Source: Virgisporangium aurantiacum
GTDB lineage: Bacteria > Actinomycetota > Actinomycetes > Mycobacteriales > Micromonosporaceae
Reading direction: 5' to 3'
Length of the DNA stretch: 64,000 nt
Assembly: GCF_016863635.1 (NCBI RefSeq)
Contig: NZ_BOPG01000053.1
Span: 1-64,000 of the forward strand
Position 1 is the first letter of the stretch. The number at the start of each line of letters is the position of its first letter. The translations under genes were made by a program, and so were the position numbers. Positions 26,298 to 34,260 of this stretch are shown here, in pieces. Below the pieces are notes generated by a model. It did no database searches. It was not told where the DNA came from and saw only the letters and a program-made list of their open reading frames with translations.

Positions 26298-26978
26298 TCA
26301 GGAGAAGGTCACGTCGGCGCACCACATGTAGGCCTGGTCCAGGTGCGAGGCCTGCCAGATGACGAACAGGATGTGGTGTCCGGTGTAACCGGAGGTAGAG
26401 ATGTTGAACGAGATGTTCTGCGCCGGCGCGTATCGTCCGGTCTGCGTGATGAAATCGAGGTTTCCCCACCCGAGCGACTGCGTGGTCGGGTTGTACCCCT
26501 GCTTGCTGACATAGACCCGGAAGTAGTCAGCGCCGTGGCTGGCCTGGTCGTACAGCTGCACGGTGAAGTTGCGGCTGATGGCCGTCGTCTTCCAGGCTCC
26601 GATCCGGTTCAGGCTGTCGTTCCGGGCCAGGCCGTTGCTGCACAGCTGCCCGTCGGGGGTACGGGCCTGGAACTGGCCACCGAGCCCGTCCCGGAGCGCG
26701 CTCATCCAGTTCCACATGGTGTCCGGGTTCGCCTGGAAGGCCTGCCAGCACATCGGGTCCTGGGTCTGCATGACCGGGTTCATGTGCTGATTTCCCCAGG
26801 TCTTCCAGCATTGGTAGGCGCGGCTTTGCGGGTTGATGATGGTGCCGTGTGCCTGGGCCGCGCTGGTCCAGGGCAGCATGCTCACCACCATGGTGAGCAG
26901 CACGAACAGCACCCGGACGGGTTGGCGGGCGGCGGAGCGGGATCGCCGACCGGATCGGTCGACCTGGCGTGGACGCAC
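26298..26978 (-). CDS. AA10 lytic polysaccharide monooxygenase
   Basis: A 226-residue secreted copper enzyme that cleaves cellulose or chitin oxidatively. After a signal peptide ending AQA the mature protein begins with His44 in HGTIINPQSRAYQCW, the first histidine-brace ligand. The second His is in GYTGHHILFVIWQASH, and Cys residues supply disulfides. No carbohydrate-binding module follows; the chain ends ADVTFS. GTG 26978 is chosen because GGAGGA lies 6 bases upstream. An exact CebR box sits between promoter and start, so cellobiose-type induction is expected. The two downstream genes may be redox partners. Confidence 0.93.
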   Translation of the reverse strand: MRPRQVDRSGRRSRSAARQPVRVLFVLLTMVVSMLPWTSAAQAHGTIINPQSRAYQCWKTWGNQHMNPVMQTQDPMCWQAFQANPDTMWNWMSALRDGLGGQFQARTPDGQLCSNGLARNDSLNRIGAWKTTAISRNFTVQLYDQASHGADYFRVYVSKQGYNPTTQSLGWGNLDFITQTGRYAPAQNISFNISTSGYTGHHILFVIWQASHLDQAYMWCADVTFS

Positions 26979-27011
26979 GATACGTCCTCCGTTCTTCGAC
27001 GGGTCTGGGGG

Positions 27012-27025
27012 TGGGAGCGCTCCCA
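27012..27025 (-). promoter_or_regulatory. CebR operator of the LPMO gene
   Basis: TGGGAGCGCTCCCA is a perfect 14-bp palindrome identical to the known CebR box that represses cellulose-utilisation genes in Streptomyces and related genera until cello-oligosaccharides are present. It lies 34 bp before the LPMO start and directly after a promoter-like pair: TTGATA (27052-27057) and AATGCT (27029-27034), 17 bp apart, read on the minus strand. Confidence 0.85.
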
Positions 27026-27161
27026 GCAAGCATTGCATCCAGATGTCGACATATCAACTGATGTCTATGAAATGGAGGTGAGCCACCCCGGGAAAGTCGG
27101 AGGCCCTGATACCAGGATGATCTTCCTGGTGAGCTTGGCAACAGGTCAGACACTAGGCGGG

Positions 27162-27716
27162 ATGGCACCGGTGGCGATCGACGACAACCTCGAACACATC
27201 GACGAGTGGCTACGTCACCACGCACCTGCGGCCTTCGCCGATCTGGGTCCACCGGCCGGTCCGGACCACATCGCGGCGCTGGAGAGCACCATCGGTCTCC
27301 ACCTGCACCCCGACGTGACAGCACTGCTCCGATGGCACAACGGCAGTGGCCGTCACGACCGCGGCTTCCCGTTGAGCCCCGGCTTCCCGATCAACGACAC
27401 CGCCCAGATCGCAGAAACGTGGCAACGACTCGCAACGCTTGCGACCCAGGTCCGTGACGACGAAGGCATGCAGGGTTGGTGGGAACCGACCTGGATCCCA
27501 GTGGCCTCCGACTACACCGGATTCGAACTGGTCGTAGACCACGTGACCGGAGAGGTCTTCCATTTCGACCTGACCGAAGGACGCAGCCGACGGCGGCCGT
27601 CCTGGTCCGACCTCACAACGATCGTCTCGGAGATCGCGACTACCCTGCAGTCAGGCAGCCGGTTCGCCGGACTGGCACCCGTCGTCGACGAGGACGGATA
27701 CCTGGACTGGGGATGA
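27162..27716 (+). CDS. SMI1/KNR4-family protein
   Basis: A 184-residue protein of the SMI1/KNR4 superfamily. The typical elements are the opening helix LEHIDEWLRHHAP, PDHIAALESTIGLHLHPDVT, LLRWHNGS, and the later strand pair WIPVASDYTGFELVVDHVTG. Bacterial members often serve as immunity proteins against contact-dependent or polymorphic toxins, and many are orphans. No toxin gene is adjacent here. The start is uncertain (ATG 27162 has a weak GGCGGG site; ATG 27118 is in frame). The gene is divergent from the LPMO. Confidence 0.8.
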   Translation: MAPVAIDDNLEHIDEWLRHHAPAAFADLGPPAGPDHIAALESTIGLHLHPDVTALLRWHNGSGRHDRGFPLSPGFPINDTAQIAETWQRLATLATQVRDDEGMQGWWEPTWIPVASDYTGFELVVDHVTGEVFHFDLTEGRSRRRPSWSDLTTIVSEIATTLQSGSRFAGLAPVVDEDGYLDWG

Positions 27717-27739
27717 TCCTCTCGGCCGATCGCGGTCCG

Positions 27740-28522
27740 TCAGCGGCCCGGCCACTGCCAGAACTCGTCGGGCAGCTCGGCCACCTCGTTCCCGGACCTC
27801 TCCAGGTCCGCGGCCCACGGCAGCATGCGCTGGAAGGTCGGCTCACCGCCGGCGGCGAGTTGCCGGATCATCGCGACGTTGCGCTCGACCCGGCCGATGA
27901 TCGCGTCGCGGATCGCGGTTCGCTCGCCCGTGTACCCGTACGCGTCCAGGAGCAGATGCAACCGCCGGTGCCGGTCGGCCGCGTCACCGAATCCGGCTTG
28001 CTCGGCGAGCTCCGCCGTGAGCAGGGGCACCCAGGTCAGCGCCGAGAACGCGAGGTCATCCTCGCGCCGGGACGGGCTGGCGGTGTCCCAGTCGACGAAG
28101 CCGACCAGGGCGCCGTCGGCCCACACGGCGTTCCACGGCGACGCGTCCAGATGAGCGATCAACAGTCCCGGCTGCCACGGCCGGCCGGTGAACCAGACGG
28201 CGTCGCCGGCCGGACGGAACGTCGTGGTCGCGTCGTGCAGCCTCCGGAGCCACGCACCGACCTGCCCGAGCGCTTCGTCGGAGCGCAACCAGTCCGGCCA
28301 TGGCGAGATCTCGCCCAAGGTCTGGCCGGGCAGGAACGTCAGGCGTTCGCGACCCTGCTCGTCGAAGCCGCGGGCTCGCGGGGCGCCGTCGAAGCCGACG
28401 TCTTCCAGGTGCCGCAGCACCGAGTGCACGGTCGCTGTCCACCGCTGCGCGGGGCGGCGGACCTCGTCGCCAACGCCTACGGCGCCGAAGCTGCGCCCAC
28501 CGGGCAGCCGTCGTTCGACCAT
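27740..28522 (-). CDS. Aminoglycoside-phosphotransferase-family kinase (APH fold)
   Basis: A 260-residue phosphotransferase-family protein. The catalytic loop is IAHLDASPWNAVW (the HxDxxxxN pattern) and the metal-binding aspartate is in GFVDWDTAS. The N-lobe is short, beginning with the VGDEVRRPAQRW strand common to this actinobacterial subgroup. Family members phosphorylate antibiotics, choline, homoserine or other small hydroxylated compounds; the substrate cannot be read from the sequence and resistance should not be assumed. It converges with the SMI1/KNR4 gene. Confidence 0.83.
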   Translation of the reverse strand: MVERRLPGGRSFGAVGVGDEVRRPAQRWTATVHSVLRHLEDVGFDGAPRARGFDEQGRERLTFLPGQTLGEISPWPDWLRSDEALGQVGAWLRRLHDATTTFRPAGDAVWFTGRPWQPGLLIAHLDASPWNAVWADGALVGFVDWDTASPSRREDDLAFSALTWVPLLTAELAEQAGFGDAADRHRRLHLLLDAYGYTGERTAIRDAIIGRVERNVAMIRQLAAGGEPTFQRMLPWAADLERSGNEVAELPDEFWQWPGR

Positions 28523-28730
28523 CCCCCGGTTCTAACGCCTTCCGACGTCCACGGCGACCGAATATCCCACTGGCGCGCACTGGCGCTGGCAACCTGCCGG
28601 TTGTGTTGACGCGGCGGTGGCCAGGACGACGCCTGCGGCCAACCGATCGTCGTTTGCTCCCAAGGGGCGATCTGCGCTGGAGGAGCGGACACATCCAGAC
28701 GCCTTGCGATATAACGGGACTATCCGGGGC

Positions 28731-29558
28731 GTGGGCGAGTTGGATCGGGCTGTGGACTTGTTGTCCAATGCCGATGCGCTGTTGGTGTGTGCCGGAGCTG
28801 GGATGGGTGTGGACTCGGGGTTGCCGACCTTCCGCGATGACCGTGGGTTCTGGCGGGCATATCCGCCGTTCAAGCAGCTCGGCGTGGGGTTCGCTGAACT
28901 GGCCACTCCGGCGCCCTTCGTGACCGATCCGACACTTGCGTGGGGCTTCTACGGGCATCGGCTCGATCTGTACCGCCGCGCCGTTCCGCATGCCGGGTTC
29001 GAGGTGTTGTGGTGCTGGGGCTCGGCGGTGCCGTCGGGTATGGGGGTGTTGACCTCCAACATTGACGGGCTCTTCCAACGCGCAGGGTTCGACCGCGTCG
29101 CCGAGGTGCACGGCTCGATCCATCACCTGCAGTGCGTCCGGCCGTGCTCGGACGACGTCTGGCCCGCTGACGGCCTGGTGGTGGAGGTCGACCCGCAGAG
29201 CATGCGCGCGACCGGGCCGCTGCCGTGCTGCCGCAACTGTGGCGGGCTGGCTCGCCCGAACGTGTTGATGTTCGGCGACTCCTGCTGGGTCGGCACACGC
29301 AGTTGGGACGGGCTGGACGAACTAACCGCCTGGCGGCGCGGACTGCGCGAGGCGAACCTGGTCGTGCTGGAGTTGGGCGCGGGCAGCGCGGTGCAGACGG
29401 TGCGACGGCACGCGGAGTTGGCTAGCACCGCGAATGGTGCACTGATTCGGATCAACCCGCAGGACCCGCAGATCCGCGACGGGCGCGGCGTCTCGCTGGC
29501 ATTGGGTGCCGCCGAGGCGCTCACCGGCATTGATGCCCGGCTCGTCAGCCTCCGGTAG
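28731..29558 (+). CDS. SIR2-family NAD-dependent deacetylase (sirtuin)
   Basis: A 275-residue sirtuin. The NAD-binding signature is VCAGAGMGVDSGLPTFRDDRGFW, the catalytic His127 lies in EVHGSIHHLQC, and Cys pairs around QCVRPC and CCRNCGG can hold the structural zinc. TSNIDG and the late GAGSAVQT strand complete the fold. Family reaction: NAD-dependent lysine deacylation, giving nicotinamide and O-acyl-ADP-ribose. GTG 28731 is chosen because a TATAAC hexamer at 28711-28716 would start transcription close to it, and the fold begins within 15 codons; the open frame extends up to ATG 28617 without recognisable sequence. Confidence 0.82.
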   Translation: MGELDRAVDLLSNADALLVCAGAGMGVDSGLPTFRDDRGFWRAYPPFKQLGVGFAELATPAPFVTDPTLAWGFYGHRLDLYRRAVPHAGFEVLWCWGSAVPSGMGVLTSNIDGLFQRAGFDRVAEVHGSIHHLQCVRPCSDDVWPADGLVVEVDPQSMRATGPLPCCRNCGGLARPNVLMFGDSCWVGTRSWDGLDELTAWRRGLREANLVVLELGAGSAVQTVRRHAELASTANGALIRINPQDPQIRDGRGVSLALGAAEALTGIDARLVSLR

Positions 29559-29594
29559 CGAGGTGCGTCAACACGGCGGACAGCCGCATCGCGG

Positions 29595-31931
29595 TCACGA
29601 ACCGGTCTTCGCCAGATCGATCACGACTTCCTTGTCGACCGGCATCGTGATCGGCTCGTCGTTGACGACGATCTCCTCGTGGGCCGTCGTGGGGCCGGAC
29701 AGCAGGAACGTCGCGGAGGTGTGCCGGACGCGCACCGACAGCGTGTTGCCGTGCCACTTGAGCCGGAAGGCGATGGCGTTCCAGTCCGGCGGCAGCCACG
29801 GTTTGAACGTCATCCGCCCGTTCCGCACCCGGAATCCCCCGAAGCCGGCGACCAGGATCTGCCAGGTGCCGCCCGCCGACGCGATGTGGATGCCCTCCTC
29901 GGTGTTTCCCTGGTTGTCGAGGAGGTCGACGAACGCAGCCCGGCGCAGGTACTGGACGGCCCGGCTGGGATCGCCGACCTCGATACCCATGATGGAGTGG
30001 ATCGCCGGGCTCAAGGACGACTTGTGCAGGGTCAGGGGCTCGTAGAAGTTGTAGTTCGCGAGCTTGACCGGATCCGGGAACTCGTCCGGAAGCACATAGG
30101 TCAGCATCACCACGTCGGCCTGCTTGAGCAGTGTGGAACCGGCCAGGTTGTAGTGGTGATAGCCGGCCGGGTACTGCGGCATGTCGTTGTCGTCCACGGT
30201 CACCGGGAGGTTCTCCAGCCCGAAGTATCCGTCGAACTGCTCGATCACTCCGTCGTCGTTCCCAGCGGGTAGGCGGATCCGGTCGGCGATCGTGAGCCAC
30301 GCCTCGACCTCGTCGGGTCGGAGCCCGATGCGCTCGGACAGGCCGGCCAGTTCGGGGGGATGGGTGACGGCGAGCCCGGCGTAGACGTGTGCCGCCTGCC
30401 GCAGGTGCCACCGCACCAGGTAGTTGGTGTATGCGCTGTTGTCGACGTGCTCGTGGAACTCGTCGGGCCCGACGACTCGGCTCAGGGCGTAGCGGCCGTC
30501 CGGCATCGCTTCCAGCCGGTCGACCCAGAAGCGGCTCGTTTCGAAGAGGATCTCCGCGCCGTAGTCGGTCATGAAGGCCTCGTCGCCCGTTGCCGCGACG
30601 TAGGCGATCAGGCCGTACGCGACCGCCGACGTGACGTGGATTTCCTCCTCTCCCATCCAGATGCGGTGCGCTCCGTCCACCGTCCACTGTGGAGTCGTCT
30701 CGACCCCCGTGTCGGCGGACTCCCAGGCGTAGCGGGCACCACGGAAACCTCCGTCGCGGGCGTTGCGCCGGGCGCCGTCGAGGGTGTGGTGGCGGTACAG
30801 CAGCAGCGCGCGGGCCGTCGCGGGTTGGGTGTAGATGTAGAACGGCAGCATGAACACCTCGGTGTCCCAGAAGGCATGCCCCCGGTAGCGCTCGCCGGTG
30901 AGGCTGTTCGCGCCGATGTTGACGCGCGGATCCGACGCGTTCGCCGCGATCAGCAGGTGATAGATGTTGAACCGGGCCGCTCGGACGATGTCGGCGTCGC
31001 CCTCGACGGTGACGTCGGAGTCGGCCCACTTCTCCCGCCACGCCTCGCGGTTGCGCTCGCGGCACGCCGGGAAGCCGGCCTCGGTATGGCGGTGAAGGTC
31101 GTCCAGGCACGCCTGCCGGACGGACGCCGCCGCCACGTCGCGGGAGGTGTAGATGGTGACGAGCTTGTCGACGGTGAGCGTGTCGCCGGGCGGCACCTGC
31201 GTGTGGAACACCTGCTCGACGAGCCGGTGCCGCTGCTCGACCGTCGGCGAAACCGGCGGCGACACCGTCGTGCGGGCGGCGTAGCCGATGGTGATGCCGC
31301 TGTCGATGGTCCGGGTCTCCAGGTAGACGCCGCCGGCGATCTCCACGCGCGCAACCTCGTCGAGGTGTTTCGACCTGGCCCACTTGTGCCACTTCATCTG
31401 CGGATCGTCCGGCGGCGGAGTCGCGTAGACGGGCCGCCGGTCCAGGTTGTAGTGGGTGCCGTCGATTCCGCTGTGGACGGTCATCGACGCCGTGTGGTTC
31501 TCCGGCGTGATCCGGGCCCGCAGGCAACACAGGTGCTCGTCGGCGCCGCTGGCGAAGTGGACCGTCTCGATCCGGGTCCGGCGACCGTCGGAGTCCTCGA
31601 ACACGGTTTCCCGGAACAGCGAACCGTCCCGCATGTCCAGGATTCTCCGGTGCTGGACGACGGAGGCGGATGTCACGTTCAACCTGGTGCCGTCGACGAC
31701 GACGGCCAGCGCGAGCCAGTCGGGCGCCTTGACCAGCTCGGTGACGGCCGAGTCGTGATGGTCGAACACCCCCCGCAGAAACGTCCCGGGCAGGGCACCC
31801 GCATGGCCCTCCGCCAGAGCGCCGCGGGTGCCGAGATACCCGTTGCCGGTGGTGAAGATCGTTTCGTACATGTTGGCGCGCGCGGGGGCGAAGCCGTCCT
31901 CGACGACCAGCCACCGGTGATCCGTCTCCAC
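29595..31931 (-). CDS. GH65 family glycoside phosphorylase or hydrolase
   Basis: A 778-residue GH65 enzyme, the family of maltose, trehalose, kojibiose and nigerose phosphorylases. It has an N-terminal beta-sandwich (METDHRWLVVEDGFAPARAN), the (alpha/alpha)6 barrel with GHAFWDTEVFMLPFY and the catalytic general acid Glu in VVGPDEFHEHVDNSAYTNYL, then KQADVVMLTYVLP and a C-terminal jelly roll. The phosphate-binding segment looks like HIASAGGTWQILVAGFGGFR, consistent with phosphorolysis giving a beta-sugar-1-phosphate. The PfkB kinase gene lies 9 bp upstream on the same strand, suggesting coupled metabolism of a disaccharide; the exact linkage is not readable. Confidence 0.88.
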   Translation of the reverse strand: METDHRWLVVEDGFAPARANMYETIFTTGNGYLGTRGALAEGHAGALPGTFLRGVFDHHDSAVTELVKAPDWLALAVVVDGTRLNVTSASVVQHRRILDMRDGSLFRETVFEDSDGRRTRIETVHFASGADEHLCCLRARITPENHTASMTVHSGIDGTHYNLDRRPVYATPPPDDPQMKWHKWARSKHLDEVARVEIAGGVYLETRTIDSGITIGYAARTTVSPPVSPTVEQRHRLVEQVFHTQVPPGDTLTVDKLVTIYTSRDVAAASVRQACLDDLHRHTEAGFPACRERNREAWREKWADSDVTVEGDADIVRAARFNIYHLLIAANASDPRVNIGANSLTGERYRGHAFWDTEVFMLPFYIYTQPATARALLLYRHHTLDGARRNARDGGFRGARYAWESADTGVETTPQWTVDGAHRIWMGEEEIHVTSAVAYGLIAYVAATGDEAFMTDYGAEILFETSRFWVDRLEAMPDGRYALSRVVGPDEFHEHVDNSAYTNYLVRWHLRQAAHVYAGLAVTHPPELAGLSERIGLRPDEVEAWLTIADRIRLPAGNDDGVIEQFDGYFGLENLPVTVDDNDMPQYPAGYHHYNLAGSTLLKQADVVMLTYVLPDEFPDPVKLANYNFYEPLTLHKSSLSPAIHSIMGIEVGDPSRAVQYLRRAAFVDLLDNQGNTEEGIHIASAGGTWQILVAGFGGFRVRNGRMTFKPWLPPDWNAIAFRLKWHGNTLSVRVRHTSATFLLSGPTTAHEEIVVNDEPITMPVDKEVVIDLAKTGS

Positions 31932-31940
31932 CGGAACCTC

Positions 31941-32942
31941 CTACCGTCGAGGGCCGTACGTGGCGAGGATCTGTCGCTCGGTGTCCTCGCGGGACAGGTA
32001 GACGTCCAGTCCCGCGCCGCTGCACCGCTGGGCGCCCATCGCGTTGCCGTACTGGCAGGCCTTGACGTAGTCGTGATAGGCGAGGTAGCCGAAGGCCAGA
32101 CCCGCGGCGAAGGAGTCGCCGGCGCCGGTGGTGTCCACGACGTCGGCCACCTCGATCCGGTCGACGTACTCCTCGGCCACCCCGCCGGCACCGTCCCGGA
32201 AGAAGGCCACGGAGCCACGCTCGTCGAGGGTCACGCACACCGATCCGACGCCCCGGTCGAGGCAGTGCCGCGCCAGGTCGCGCAGTTCCACCGGGCCCAG
32301 CCGCGGCGGGTCGGCCACGATCTCGGCCGCCTCGCCGAGCCACGTCGAGCTCGCCTCTTCCAGGTTCATCTTCAGGATGTCGACGTACGGCAGCCACGCG
32401 TCGCGGTCGGCCCATACCCGCGGATGCCGCTCACCGCTGCGGGTCAGCGTCGTCGTCGGGCCGTGCGCGTCCAGCACCACCGTTCCGCTGCTGTTGTCCT
32501 TCAGATGCCGCAGCGTGGCCTGGCCGACCTCGTAGTCGGTGATCGGGACGCAGACGAACGCGTCGGCGTCGAGCACCCTGTCGACGTCGGACGGCAGGAT
32601 CGGGTTCATGAAGTTCGTCTGCCGCTCGACGCGCCGGTTGTGCTCGATGTACCGCAGCTCGATCACGTCGCCCTGGTCGGCGGTCGCCGTTATCCCGGAC
32701 GTGTCGATGTTCGGGTACGCCCCGAGGATCGCCTTGATCGGACCCTCGTCGCGCTGCCGGACGTGTGAGATCGGGACGATCGTGTCGCCGGGACGCAGCA
32801 GCGCCGCGAGGGCGACGGCGGTGTACAGCGCACATCCGTACTTCTCGAATCGTTCACCGGTGTGGGTGACGATCTGATCGCGGGGAATGGGGCCGAGCAC
32901 GGCAATCTTGTGACCGACCGGTGTCCGCTCGTCGGTGGTCAT
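31941..32942 (-). CDS. PfkB-family carbohydrate kinase
   Basis: A 333-residue ribokinase-fold enzyme. The C-terminal PfkB signature DTTGAGDSFAAGLAFGYLA contains the catalytic Asp, and the ATP-side segment VCVTLDERGSVAF precedes it. The N-terminal glycine pair region is weak (VLGPIPRDQI), so substrate prediction is unsafe. GGAGG stands 5 bases before ATG 32942. It is the first gene of a two-gene operon with the GH65 enzyme (9-bp gap) and is divergent from the isomerase-dehydrogenase-permease gene set, so it likely phosphorylates a sugar released in that pathway. Confidence 0.87.
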   Translation of the reverse strand: MTTDERTPVGHKIAVLGPIPRDQIVTHTGERFEKYGCALYTAVALAALLRPGDTIVPISHVRQRDEGPIKAILGAYPNIDTSGITATADQGDVIELRYIEHNRRVERQTNFMNPILPSDVDRVLDADAFVCVPITDYEVGQATLRHLKDNSSGTVVLDAHGPTTTLTRSGERHPRVWADRDAWLPYVDILKMNLEEASSTWLGEAAEIVADPPRLGPVELRDLARHCLDRGVGSVCVTLDERGSVAFFRDGAGGVAEEYVDRIEVADVVDTTGAGDSFAAGLAFGYLAYHDYVKACQYGNAMGAQRCSGAGLDVYLSREDTERQILATYGPRR

Positions 32943-33283
32943 ATACGCCTCCGACACATGTCGCGCAGGCTCGGGTTCGAGGTTGATGGTGCCACGGATG
33001 GCGCCTGGTCCGCGCAGCTATTGCATCCATCGGCGGTATGGAGAAATATTGACGTCCAACAAAACCGATCCTCCAGACCCCGGGAGCGGTAGATCCGGCC
33101 GGTGCGTGGGAGTCCAGGTGATGTTGGTTGGAGTCGCAATCTAATGGCGTCAATGGCGCCCTTCATCAGTTGACGGCCAACGACACGTAGTCCATTCGTT
33201 CCACCGCTGATGCATCACTCTCCAGACCGCAGCGCCGACGTCGTCGCGGTCCGCCCCCGCGCGGGCCGGGAAGGAGATCGCCC
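32943..33283. promoter_or_regulatory. Divergent intergenic region of the carbohydrate locus
   Basis: This 341-bp gap between the PfkB and isomerase genes is less GC-rich than its surroundings and holds no convincing gene. A 12-bp near-repeat, TTGACGTCCAAC at 33049-33060 and TTGACGGCCAAC at 33170-33181, occurs twice in the same orientation and is close to palindromic. It is a candidate binding site for a regulator acting on both transcripts; no regulator gene is adjacent. Confidence 0.4.
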
Positions 33284-34249
33284 ATGTTCACCGATCACGC
33301 TGACAGGGCACACCCCACCGAGACCGGACGGTCACTCGGCCGTCGCGGGTTCCTGCGATCCGGCGCCGTGGTGGCCGCGGCCGTCGGCGTCGGCGGCCCG
33401 GTGGCGGCGCCCGCCGAGGCCGCACCCGCGTCCGCTCCCGCGGGTCATCGCCGGGTACCCGTCGACCGGATCAGCATCCAGCTCTACACCGTGCGCGACG
33501 TGCTCGCGGCCGACCCGGCCGGCACGCTCGCCACCCTCGCCGACATCGGTTACACCAGGGTCGAGGTGGCCGGCACCGCCGGCCTCACGGCGACGGCCTT
33601 CCGTTCGCTGCTCGACGCCAACGGGATCCGCGCCACCTCGGGGCACTTCGGCATTCCGCAGCCGTTCGACGCGGCGGCGTGGCGGGCCACGCTCGCCACC
33701 GCCCGCACGTTGGGCTGTCGCTACGTCGTGCACCCGTTCTTCGGCGCCGACGCGACCGGCGGCGCGGTCCGGGACGCCGCGGTCTGGCGGGCGTTCGCCC
33801 AGGACCTCAACCGGGCCGGCGCGCTGGCCCGCGAGGCCGGGTTCCGGTTCGGCTACCACAACCACCACTTCGAGTTCTTCCCGCTGGCCGACGGCTCCGG
33901 CCGCAACGGCTTCGACGTCCTCACCTCGACCGCCGACCCGCGCCTGGTGCACCTGGAGGTCGACCTGTACTGGTCGTGGCGCGGCACCGCCGACCCGGTC
34001 GACGTGATCCACGCGCATCGTGGCCGGGTGCTCCAGTTCCACTGCAAGGACATGAACCTCAGCAGCGGCTTCGCCGACCTCGGGACGGGCCTGATCGACT
34101 TCCGCCGGATCTTCGCGCAGTCCGACGTGGCCGGGGTCCAGGAGTACATCGTCGAGCGCGACGACGCCGGCACGGCTCCCCGGGTGCCCGCGGACGCGCT
34201 GGACACGGCGGCCGTCGGATACCGGTTCCTGCGGAACATCCGGTTCTGA
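33284..34249 (+). CDS. Tat-exported sugar phosphate isomerase/epimerase-family (TIM barrel) protein
   Basis: A 321-residue xylose-isomerase-like TIM barrel (AP-endonuclease 2 superfamily). A twin-arginine signal (GRRGFLRSGAVVAAAVGVGG) precedes the barrel, which starts ISIQLYTVRDVLAADPAG. Metal-ligand-like residues appear in GYHNHHFEF, LEVDLYW, HCKDM and YIVERDD. Such proteins include 3-keto-glycoside-processing enzymes and hydroxypyruvate isomerases. An exported form acting beside secreted and cytoplasmic sugar dehydrogenases suggests cleavage or isomerisation of an oxidised glycoside outside the cell (inference). AAGGAGA precedes the ATG. Confidence 0.8.
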   Translation: MFTDHADRAHPTETGRSLGRRGFLRSGAVVAAAVGVGGPVAAPAEAAPASAPAGHRRVPVDRISIQLYTVRDVLAADPAGTLATLADIGYTRVEVAGTAGLTATAFRSLLDANGIRATSGHFGIPQPFDAAAWRATLATARTLGCRYVVHPFFGADATGGAVRDAAVWRAFAQDLNRAGALAREAGFRFGYHNHHFEFFPLADGSGRNGFDVLTSTADPRLVHLEVDLYWSWRGTADPVDVIHAHRGRVLQFHCKDMNLSSGFADLGTGLIDFRRIFAQSDVAGVQEYIVERDDAGTAPRVPADALDTAAVGYRFLRNIRF

Positions 34250-34260
34250 GGGGGATTGCC

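Noticed and set aside
27740-28522. APH-fold kinase as an aminoglycoside resistance gene
   Set aside because: The catalytic loop shows only the broad family; the short N-lobe subgroup is common in actinobacteria and usually of unknown substrate.
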